Assembly: GCF_018687715.1 (NCBI RefSeq)
Contig: NC_056764.1
Location: forward strand, 7,826,501-7,890,500
Direction: 5' to 3'
DNA from: Carya illinoinensis
Taxonomy: Eukaryota > Streptophyta > Magnoliopsida > Fagales > Juglandaceae
DNA: 64,000 nt
The notes under the pieces were generated by a model. The model made no database searches and was not told the DNA's origin. It worked only from the letters and a program-made list of their open reading frames with translations. The position numbers and the translations under genes were made by a program. This document shows, piece by piece, positions 25,539 to 37,900 of the stretch. The first letter of the stretch is position 1. Each line of letters starts with the position of its first letter.

Positions 25539-25926
25539 TATTCGGGGACGTAAATTCTAAAAAGATACCCTCATGTTCTTGTCGAAACTTAAAGGCAGTC
25601 GGGAAAGAAACACAATTAGTGAGTCATGCATATATACAACATTTATTTATTATCATCCGTATAACTAATATTCCAAACAGCCTTAAATGAACAATGAACA
25701 ATGAACAATAAATATGGTAAATCTCAGTTTATAAATATGTCCTCCATAGGCTCTCATAAGAACATTATACACCTCGATAGATGAACTCCAATCTTGCAAT
25801 ATTTATATATTGTGAGCCGCGTCATGTCCTACCAAAGGCACAGCGGCTTTCTGCCCTATAAATAGATAGAGGACCATAAAGCCTCGAGCAGCAGCCTAAG
25901 GGATTGAGGATTCGAGGCAGCGGAAG
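25539..25926 (+). promoter_or_regulatory. Promoter region of the PSY-like gene
   Basis: A TATA box (TATAAATAGA) lies at 25857-25866, 70 bases before the ATG at 25927. This would give a leader of roughly 40 bases. The minus-strand copia element ends only about 320 bases upstream of the TATA box, so the natural promoter is short or has been pushed away. No other element is clear. Confidence 0.55.
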
Positions 25927-28900
25927 ATGAGGACTAGAGCTCTCCTTTGCTTCCGTCTCTTGTTAGCCTTCGTGATAATGTTTTCTACTCAAAACTCCAT
26001 TCCAATTTCAGGTAGATATATATGTTTCTGTTTCCTTAGGTATTTTAACACCTTAAGCTTTCATATTAACTTACACATGCAGTCGAAACAAACATGTATT
26101 TTATACATGCACTGGAAATGCTTGTAAGATGAAGTTCTCGTACTCACCCACCACTCTTTTTTATGTGAAAAGGAAAATATATATGATAATGTTTGGTGTA
26201 ATTATTAATTAACAGGGATTATTGAGCTCAAACCCACCTACAGTATTGCACTCTCATCAGTATATGAGTTTTGAAAGAAAGTTTTGGCGTTCTTATGTCG
26301 ATCGTTTAGCCAGTTTATATATATATATATATATATGGCAGCTAGAACTAGAAGAACTGATCAAAACCCAAGGTAGCTAGCACCGAGCTAAGATCGGATG
26401 GTACAGTCTTCGTTTGGGTTAGAAACAGTGGCCCCTTGTGGTCATGTTATCGTAATATGTGCGGTAGATCAGCTGGATTCCAGGCACATGGTCTCATCCA
26501 TGTCTGTTTCGTAATATTTAGTTACTTATTATATATATATATGGTGCTTGCTAAGAGACAGACTGTTTCTCTTTCTTTTAATATTTAGTTATTAATTATA
26601 TGTACATCACTTGCTAAGAGACAATAATATGCAATGTTTCATAATTTCATATACATTCAAATTTCAAAGTCGTACCTACCCACTAGTACTTTATAATAAT
26701 ACTGATCATTGAGTTCAGCTTCTTGATCAGTATGCATGGCAATTATATAAGTGGTATGTAATTAAGGGTTAAGATAAATAAAAATGATTAAATCTACATA
26801 TCCCATCAGTTTAAGTTTTTGAGACAGATGATGATTTCACATAGTATCATAACAAATGTCTTTAATTAGTTCAAACCCTTAACGGCACAACTAATCCACA
26901 ACAAACGGATAAAGTTCAACCAACAGATATTGCTCAAGATAATGGCACACCTGAATCTCAATAAACAGATAAAGATCAAGCTCAAAACAAGCATGAAGAT
27001 AAAGATCAAGTTCATGGCAACAAATCTAGGATATAACAAACTCTCTGTAAATTTAAATACTTTCAAATATTTGTAACAAGATTGGTTTATCCAATAATAT
27101 CTATAAATACAACAGCATACGATCCTCTAAAGTTAAGTGAGGAAAACAGTTCTTCCATTTGCATTGTTTTATTCTTTATGGTATCAAGAGCCTCACAAAG
27201 ACATAGGCCTTTTCATCCATGGCCTCCAGCGAATCCTCTGTCAGCTCCTCTTCTAGCAATTCTTCTCCCTCCGTTGCTGCTACTTCTATTCTCCCCACCC
27301 AACTCCATCACTTCATCACAATCAAACTCACCCAAGATAACTTCCTTCTTTGGAGAGCTCAATTAATCTCATATCTTCGTGGCCAAAATCTATTTGGTTA
27401 CCTAGATGGCTCCATTCCCTGCCCACCCATCACAATTCCTTCCTCCTCCACACATATCCCTAATCCCTAATACATTCACTGGTCCCAACAAGATCAAATA
27501 ATTTTGAGTGCCCTTCTCTCTTCCCTCACTGAATCCAAATGGCCATACAGCTGCAACTTGTTGGTTTAGATTCAACCAATAATACCAATCTCCTTCCACC
27601 TCCAACACTCAAGCAAACATAGCCCAATCCCACACACCTCCTCCCCCTGCTCCCACATATGATCAAAACTGGTACCCTGACACTGGTGCAACCAATCACA
27701 TTATCTCCAATCTCAATAACCTCTCCCTTAATGCTGACCCCTACACTGGACCTAATCAAATTCAAGTGGGCAATGGACAAGGTTTGAAAATTCTTCACAC
27801 TGGCTCTTCTCGTCTTTATTTACCTTCAAAATATTTCTTTCTCAACAAAATCTTACATGCTCCTGAAATCAAAAAGAACTTATTGTCGGTCTCTCAATTC
27901 ACAAACGATAATAACATTTATTTTGAATTTCACCCCTCCTTTTTCTGTGTCAATGATCCATCCTCGAGCGCTACCCTTCTCAAAGGATCGAGTAAAAATG
28001 GCCTTTACTCTTTGCATACGTTCACACATCCCTCCACCAGTCCAGTTTCTTACATTGGTGTTGGAGTATAGCCTCTCACATTGACAGCATGGAGTTGAAG
28101 TCTAAAGAAGAAAAGCTAAAGGCAGAAAAAGAGAAGGAGAAGATTTAAAATACAGTTATTTCTGTTACACTTCTGTTATACATTTATTCCTCTGTGTAGT
28201 ATAAATATTACATAGACCTTCATGTATTAATCATCAAGTATCGAGTTAATTCATATCAGATTACACAATCCTTCCTCTGTTTTTAGTTTTCTCTGCTATT
28301 CATCAAGTTCTCAACATGGTATCAGATTGAGAATTCACAAACACTGCTTCCGCATATTCTTGCAATCTGCATTGCACACTCTGATCTTTCTACTTCAATT
28401 ACAATCTTTCTACTTCGATTACATATTTCTGCTCAAGAATCTTTAATTCTTGTTCCTCGAGAATCTTGTTTCTCAATTCTTGCACTTTCTTTCCAATTCT
28501 TGGAAACATGGCAGAAGAAAACTCCCCTAATTCTTCAGCTTCATCTCGTATTCTTAATCCTTCAGATGATTCCTCTAGCCCATATTATCTTCATCCTAGT
28601 GATAATCCGGGTTCTCTCTTGGTGTCAGAAATCTTTGGAGGAGACAACTACATTGCTTGGAGTCGTTCAATCAGCATTGCCCTCACTGTGAAGAACAAGA
28701 TAGCTTTCATTGATGGCTCAATTACTGCTCCTCCTACTACTCAGCGTCTTAATCATACTGCTTGGCTTCGTGCCAATAATTTGGTACTTTCTTGGCTCAT
28801 GAATTCTATTTCTAAAGATATTAGAAATAGTTTACTCTATGTTGCATCTGCTGTAGACCTCTGGAATGAGTTAAAAACAAGATATTTGAGAAGTGATGGA

Positions 28901-31900
28901 CCAAGGGTTTTTCATCTTGAAAAATCCCTAAGCTGTATAAACCAAGGTTCATCCTCAATTACAGAATATTTCAGTGCTTTCAAGACCCTTTGGGATGAGT
29001 ATGTCAATTATAGGCCACTTCCAACTTGTACATGTGGCAAGATGGCTTCTTGCACCTGTGATCTGTTCAATTTCTTGCTTCTTAGGCAACAGTCAGATTA
29101 CGTGTTGAAATTTCTGGTAGGATTGAATGATTCTTATGCTTCAGTAAGAAGTCAATTGTTACTTGCTGTTCCATTGCCTAGCATGGCTAAAGTGTTTTCT
29201 TTGCTGCTTCAAGAAGAAAGTCAACGGCAATTGACCAACTTCACAAGTAATGACACACATGCTTTGTTGGCCAAGCATTATACTCAGTCCAATCAGAATA
29301 CTCAGTCCAAGTTCATCAAAGACAAGCTGAAGAAATCCTCACTGCATTGTACTCACTGTGGTTATAATGGTCATACAATTGACAAGTGCTTTCAATTGCA
29401 TGGCTATCCTCCTGGATGGACTGGACCTAAGGGAAAAAGAAATCTTCCTTCTGCACATGCAGCCATTTCAACTGAAGAGGTCTTTATTAAAAACAGTAAT
29501 GAGAGCCAAAGGTTTAGTCTAACTGCTGAAGAATTCAATAAACTCATAGCACTTGCCAATTCGAGTTCAAATACTCAGAACATTGATACATCCACAGCAG
29601 CAGTAAATCTAGCCACCACTCAATTTTCTGGTAATCTTTTCAGTCAATGCAATTCTGTTTCTACCAAGTTAAAATCTGAATTTTCTTGGATCCTAGATAC
29701 TGGTGCAACAGATCATATGATCTGTTCACCACTACTATATTCTTCTACTCCTAAACCAGTTACAAATTCCATAAATCTTCCTAATGGTCAAACTGTTCCA
29801 GCATTATATATTGGAACTGTAAGTCTTTCTAGCACATTACATTTGCATAATGTCTTGTGTGTTCCAAGCTTTTCATTCAACCTATTATCTGTTTCTAAAC
29901 TAACCAAAGAATCTAATCTTTGTCTATCTTTCTTTGATTCACATTGCCTTTTACAGGACCAATCAATGAAGAAGATGATTGGGATTGCCTATGAGAAACA
30001 AGGCCTTTATTACCTACCTCAAGCTTCTTCAAAAGCTAATTCTTGTCAGCACAATCAGCTTAATCCTACACCAATCTCTGCATCAATCATTACTCGAAAT
30101 CAGCCAAACCTTTGGCACTACAGATTAGGTCATGTCTCAAATTCTAGAATACCTTTTCTTAGACAAATAGACAATTCAATAACATTTGATTGTACAAATG
30201 TCTGTGAAATTTGTCCACTAGCAAAGCAGAAAAAGCTTTCTTTCCCTGTATCACAAAGTATTTCTAATAAAGAATTTGAATTGATTCATTGTGATATATG
30301 GGGTCCTTTTGCTACTATATCATATTCTGGTTTTAAATTTTTTCTCACTATAGTAGATGATTTTACAAGATGCACTTGGGTGTATATGCTTAAAACTAAA
30401 TCTGAGGTTTCATCTTTACTACCAAATTTTTGTAACATGGTTAAAACGCAGTTCAATACCTCTGTAAAAACCATAAGAACAGACAATGGTTCAGAATTTT
30501 TCCTTACAAAATTTTATGGTGACAATGGAATTGTACATCAAAGAAGTTGTGTAGAAACTCCACAACAAAATGGAGTGGTTGAAAGAAAACATCAACACTT
30601 ATTAAACACAGCTAGAGCTTTGATGTTTCAAGCAAACTTACCTTTAATTTTTTGGAGTGATTGTGTATTGACTGCAGCCCATATCATAAATCGAATTCCA
30701 ACTCCTCTTCTCCAAAATAAAACACCTTTTGAAATGTTATTTCACAAATCACCAAATCTTTCTCATTTAAAAATTTTTGGATGCTTATGCTTTGCATCTA
30801 CAATTACTAGTCACAGACAAAAGTTTGATCCAAGAGCAACAAAATGTCTATTTTTAGGATATCCTTCTGCTGTCAAAGGTTACAAACTTATGGACTTAAA
30901 CACTAATAGAATCATCATTTCCAGAAATGTTGTGTTCCATGAAACCAACTTTCCATTCAAAAGTCTTCCAGTTAATTCTGCCATACCTAATTTTCTGTTT
31001 CCTCCTTCAGAATTCCAATATAATTCCTCTCATATAAACAATCCTATCTCTTCTGATCAAAATATTACATCACTGATTCCTAATGAATCAGATTCCTCTC
31101 ATATTGACAGCTTCCATCATACTGACTTAGCAAGTTCAGATTTCTCTCATATTGACAGCATGCACCAAAATGACTTAGAAAGTTCAGATTCATCTCATAT
31201 TGACAGCAACCATCAAACTGACTTAGCAAATCCTATCCCTGCTGTCAGAAAATCATCAAGGATTAAACAAACACCAAAATTTTTGCAGGATTATTATTGT
31301 GGTACTGCCTCATTGTTTCCTCATGCAATCAACTCATCTGCTTCCATTGGTTGTTCCTCTAACACAGGTAATCCCTATCCTATATCCTCTTTTATTTCTG
31401 TCAGTAGACTTTCAGCTTCACACAAAGCTTTCTTAGCTTCAATTTCTATTATCAAAGAACCAAAAACATATCAACAAGCTGCAAAATCTCATGAATGGCA
31501 AGTTGCTATGAGAAATGAACTCACTGCTTTAGAGTTAAATAAAACCTGGGAACTTGTTACTTTACCTAAAAATAAAAAGACCATAGGTTGTAAATGGGTT
31601 TTTAAAGTGAAATACAAGGCTGATGGAACCATAGAAAGACATAAAGCAAGGTTGGTAGCCAAAGGCTACACTCAACAAGAAGGATTAGACTTCTTTGATA
31701 CTTTTTCCCCAGTGGCAAAACTTACTTCAATTCGGTTATTATTAGCTGTTGCTGCTATTAAGGGATGGTATATTCACCAATTAGATGTAAATAATGCCTT
31801 TTTACATGGTGAATTAAATGAAGAAGTTTACATGGAAGTGCCCCCTGGTTTGGATGTTAAACATCCCAATGTAGTTTGTAAACTGTTAAAGAGTCTTTAT

Positions 31901-34900
31901 GGCCTGAAGCAGGCATCTCGACAATGGTTTGCCAAACTCTCTCAAGCTCTTCTTCAATATGGCTTTACTCAAGGCAATTCTGATTGCTCACTTTTTATCA
32001 AGAAAACTGCCACTTCTTTCATTACTTTACTAGTATATGTAGATGATGTTCTACTAGCTAGTGATAATCTAATTGAGATTCAGCAACTCAAGATATTTCT
32101 GCATGATAAGTTCACAATCAAGGACTTGGGGCAATTGAAGTACTTCCTAGGATTGGAAGTAGCCAGATCAAAATCTGGCATCTCTCTCTGTCAAAGAAAG
32201 TATACTTTGGATATACTTCAAGATGCAGGTCTCACAGGTTCCAAGCCAGCTGCATTTCCAATGGAATCTACTCTTAAACTTAGTACAGATGATCCTAATC
32301 TCTATGAAGATGCCTCGGGTTACAGAAGGTTAATTGGCAGGCTACTATATTTGACAGTTACAAGGCCTGACTTGGCCTATTCTGTTCAAGTCCTTAGCCA
32401 GTTTCTTGCTAAACCAGCAGTTTCTCATTATCAAGCTGCTATGCGTGTGCTTAGATACTTAAAAGCTACACCTGGACAAGGATTGTTCTTCTCTTCATCT
32501 TCAGATTTTCAATTAAAAGCCTTTTCTGATAGTGATTGGGCAGGTTGCTTAGACACCAGGAGAAGTGTTACAGGATATGCAATTTTTCTAGGAGATTCTT
32601 TAATCTCATGGAAATCAAAGAAACAAGCCACAGTTAGCAGATCATCTGCAGAAGCAGAATATAGGGCTCTTGCTGCCACAACCTGTGAGGTGCAGTGGTT
32701 ATTATATGCCCTTCAAGATCTCAGTGTTGATCACTCTCAGCCTACAATGCTTTACACTGACAGCAAATCAGCTTTGTCTATTGCAACTAATCCAGTACAA
32801 CATGAGAGGACTAAACATATTCAAATCGATTGTCATCTTGTTAGGGAGAAATTGCAGCAGAATGTTATAAAGCTTTTCTATATTCCCTCAAGATTACAAC
32901 TAGCAGATATATTTACCAAGCCTCTCGGATCACTGCCTTTCCATCATAATTTGCGCAAGATGAACATTATCAATATACATGCTCATCTTGAGGGGGGGTG
33001 TTGGAGTATAGCCTCTCACATTGACAGCATGGAGTTGAAGTCTAAAGAAGAAAAGCTAAAGGCAGAAAAAGAGAAGGAGAAGATTTAAAATACAGTTATT
33101 TCTGTTACACTTCTGTTATACATTTATTCCTCTGTGTAGTATAAATATTACATAGACCTTCATGTATTAATCATCAAGTATCGAGTTAATTCATATCAGA
33201 TTACACAATCCTTCCTCTGTTTTTAGTTTTCTCTGCTATTCATCAAGTTCTCAACATGGTATCAGATTGAGAATTCACAAACACTGCTTCCGCATATTCT
33301 TGCAATCTGCATTGCACACTCTGATCTTTCTACTTCAATTACAATCTTTCTACTTCGATTACATATTTCTGCTCAAGAATCTTTAATTCTTGTTCCTCGA
33401 GAATCTTGTTTCTCAATTCTTGCACTTTCTTTCCAATTCTTGGAAACATGGCAGAAGAAAACTCCCCTAATTCTTCAGCTTCATCTCGTATTCTTAATCC
33501 TTCAGATGATTCCTCTAGCCCATATTATCTTCATCCTAGTGATAATCCGGGTTCTCTCTTGGTGTCAGAAATCTTTGGAGGAGACAACTACATTGCTTGG
33601 AGTCGTTCAATCAGCATTGCCCTCACTGTGAAGAACAAGATAGCTTTCATTGATGGCTCAATTACTGCTCCTCCTACTACTCAGCGTCTTAATCATACTG
33701 CTTGGCTTCGTGCCAATAATTTGGTACTTTCTTGGCTCATGAATTCTATTTCTAAAGATATTAGAAATAGTTTACTCTATGTTGCATCTGCTGTAGACCT
33801 CTGGAATGAGTTAAAAACAAGATATTTGAGAAGTGATGGACCAAGGGTTTTTCATCTTGAAAAATCCCTAAGCTGTATAAACCAAGGTTCATCCTCAATT
33901 ACAGAATATTTCAGTGCTTTCAAGACCCTTTGGGATGAGTATGTCAATTATAGGCCACTTCCAACTTGTACATGTGGCAAGATGGCTTCTTGCACCTGTG
34001 ATCTGTTCAATTTCTTGCTTCTTAGGCAACAGTCAGATTACGTGTTGAAATTTCTGGTAGGATTGAATGATTCTTATGCTTCAGTAAGAAGTCAATTGTT
34101 ACTTGCTGTTCCATTGCCTAGCATGGCTAAAGTGTTTTCTTTGCTGCTTCAAGAAGAAAGTCAACGGCAATTGACCAACTTCACAAGTAATGACACACAT
34201 GCTTTGTTGGCCAAGCATTATACTCAGTCCAATCAGAATACTCAGTCCAAGTTCATCAAAGACAAGCTGAAGAAATCCTCACTGCATTGTACTCACTGTG
34301 GTTATAATGGTCATACAATTGACAAGTGCTTTCAATTGCATGGCTATCCTCCTGGATGGACTGGACCTAAGGGAAAAAGAAATCTTCCTTCTGCACATGC
34401 AGCCATTTCAACTGAAGAGGTCTTTATTAAAAACAGTAATGAGAGCCAAAGGTTTAGTCTAACTGCTGAAGAATTCAATAAACTCATAGCACTTGCCAAT
34501 TCGAGTTCAAATACTCAGAACATTGATACATCCACAGCAGCAGTAAATCTAGCCACCACTCAATTTTCTGGTAATCTTTTCAGTCAATGCAATTCTGTTT
34601 CTACCAAGTTAAAATCTGAATTTTCTTGGATCCTAGATACTGGTGCAACAGATCATATGATCTGTTCACCACTACTATATTCTTCTACTCCTAAACCAGT
34701 TACAAATTCCATAAATCTTCCTAATGGTCAAACTGTTCCAGCATTATATATTGGAACTGTAAGTCTTTCTAGCACATTACATTTGCATAATGTCTTGTGT
34801 GTTCCAAGCTTTTCATTCAACCTATTATCTGTTTCTAAACTAACCAAAGAATCTAATCTTTGTCTATCTTTCTTTGATTCACATTGCCTTTTACAGGACC

Positions 34901-37900
34901 AATCAATGAAGAAGATGATTGGGATTGCCTATGAGAAACAAGGCCTTTATTACCTACCTCAAGCTTCTTCAAAAGCTAATTCTTGTCAGCACAATCAGCT
35001 TAATCCTACACCAATCTCTGCATCAATCATTACTCGAAATCAGCCAAACCTTTGGCACTACAGATTAGGTCATGTCTCAAATTCTAGAATACCTTTTCTT
35101 AGACAAATAGACAATTCAATAACATTTGATTGTACAAATGTCTGTGAAATTTGTCCACTAGCAAAGCAGAAAAAGCTTTCTTTCCCTGTATCACAAAGTA
35201 TTTCTAATAAAGAATTTGAATTGATTCATTGTGATATATGGGGTCCTTTTGCTACTATATCATATTCTGGTTTTAAATTTTTTCTCACTATAGTAGATGA
35301 TTTTACAAGATGCACTTGGGTGTATATGCTTAAAACTAAATCTGAGGTTTCATCTTTACTACCAAATTTTTGTAACATGGTTAAAACGCAGTTCAATACC
35401 TCTGTAAAAACCATAAGAACAGACAATGGTTCAGAATTTTTCCTTACAAAATTTTATGGTGACAATGGAATTGTACATCAAAGAAGTTGTGTAGAAACTC
35501 CACAACAAAATGGAGTGGTTGAAAGAAAACATCAACACTTATTAAACACAGCTAGAGCTTTGATGTTTCAAGCAAACTTACCTTTAATTTTTTGGAGTGA
35601 TTGTGTATTGACTGCAGCCCATATCATAAATCGAATTCCAACTCCTCTTCTCCAAAATAAAACACCTTTTGAAATGTTATTTCACAAATCACCAAATCTT
35701 TCTCATTTAAAAATTTTTGGATGCTTATGCTTTGCATCTACAATTACTAGTCACAGACAAAAGTTTGATCCAAGAGCAACAAAATGTCTATTTTTAGGAT
35801 ATCCTTCTGCTGTCAAAGGTTACAAACTTATGGACTTAAACACTAATAGAATCATCATTTCCAGAAATGTTGTGTTCCATGAAACCAACTTTCCATTCAA
35901 AAGTCTTCCAGTTAATTCTGCCATACCTAATTTTCTGTTTCCTCCTTCAGAATTCCAATATAATTCCTCTCATATAAACAATCCTATCTCTTCTGATCAA
36001 AATATTACATCACTGATTCCTAATGAATCAGATTCCTCTCATATTGACAGCTTCCATCATACTGACTTAGCAAGTTCAGATTTCTCTCATATTGACAGCA
36101 TGCACCAAAATGACTTAGAAAGTTCAGATTCATCTCATATTGACAGCAACCATCAAACTGACTTAGCAAATCCTATCCCTGCTGTCAGAAAATCATCAAG
36201 GATTAAACAAACACCAAAATTTTTGCAGGATTATTATTGTGGTACTGCCTCATTGTTTCCTCATGCAATCAACTCATCTGCTTCCATTGGTTGTTCCTCT
36301 AACACAGGTAATCCCTATCCTATATCCTCTTTTATTTCTGTCAGTAGACTTTCAGCTTCACACAAAGCTTTCTTAGCTTCAATTTCTATTATCAAAGAAC
36401 CAAAAACATATCAACAAGCTGCAAAATCTCATGAATGGCAAGTTGCTATGAGAAATGAACTCACTGCTTTAGAGTTAAATAAAACCTGGGAACTTGTTAC
36501 TTTACCTAAAAATAAAAAGACCATAGGTTGTAAATGGGTTTTTAAAGTGAAATACAAGGCTGATGGAACCATAGAAAGACATAAAGCAAGGTTGGTAGCC
36601 AAAGGCTACACTCAACAAGAAGGATTAGACTTCTTTGATACTTTTTCCCCAGTGGCAAAACTTACTTCAATTCGGTTATTATTAGCTGTTGCTGCTATTA
36701 AGGGATGGTATATTCACCAATTAGATGTAAATAATGCCTTTTTACATGGTGAATTAAATGAAGAAGTTTACATGGAAGTGCCCCCTGGTTTGGATGTTAA
36801 ACATCCCAATGTAGTTTGTAAACTGTTAAAGAGTCTTTATGGCCTGAAGCAGGCATCTCGACAATGGTTTGCCAAACTCTCTCAAGCTCTTCTTCAATAT
36901 GGCTTTACTCAAGGCAATTCTGATTGCTCACTTTTTATCAAGAAAACTGCCACTTCTTTCATTACTTTACTAGTATATGTAGATGATGTTCTACTAGCTA
37001 GTGATAATCTAATTGAGATTCAGCAACTCAAGATATTTCTGCATGATAAGTTCACAATCAAGGACTTGGGGCAATTGAAGTACTTCCTAGGATTGGAAGT
37101 AGCCAGATCAAAATCTGGCATCTCTCTCTGTCAAAGAAAGTATACTTTGGATATACTTCAAGATGCAGGTCTCACAGGTTCCAAGCCAGCTGCATTTCCA
37201 ATGGAATCTACTCTTAAACTTAGTACAGATGATCCTAATCTCTATGAAGATGCCTCGGGTTACAGAAGGTTAATTGGCAGGCTACTATATTTGACAGTTA
37301 CAAGGCCTGACTTGGCCTATTCTGTTCAAGTCCTTAGCCAGTTTCTTGCTAAACCAGCAGTTTCTCATTATCAAGCTGCTATGCGTGTGCTTAGATACTT
37401 AAAAGCTACACCTGGACAAGGATTGTTCTTCTCTTCATCTTCAGATTTTCAATTAAAAGCCTTTTCTGATAGTGATTGGGCAGGTTGCTTAGACACCAGG
37501 AGAAGTGTTACAGGATATGCAATTTTTCTAGGAGATTCTTTAATCTCATGGAAATCAAAGAAACAAGCCACAGTTAGCAGATCATCTGCAGAAGCAGAAT
37601 ATAGGGCTCTTGCTGCCACAACCTGTGAGGTGCAGTGGTTATTATATGCCCTTCAAGATCTCAGTGTTGATCACTCTCAGCCTACAATGCTTTACACTGA
37701 CAGCAAATCAGCTTTGTCTATTGCAACTAATCCAGTACAACATGAGAGGACTAAACATATTCAAATCGATTGTCATCTTGTTAGGGAGAAATTGCAGCAG
37801 AATGTTATAAAGCTTTTCTATATTCCCTCAAGATTACAACTAGCAGATATATTTACCAAGCCTCTCGGATCACTGCCTTTCCATCATAATTTGCGCAAGA

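Noticed and set aside
30286..30486. Antisense open frames inside the copia ORFs (also at 35226-35426)
   Set aside because: Shadows of the sense Gag-Pol frame, identical in both copies.
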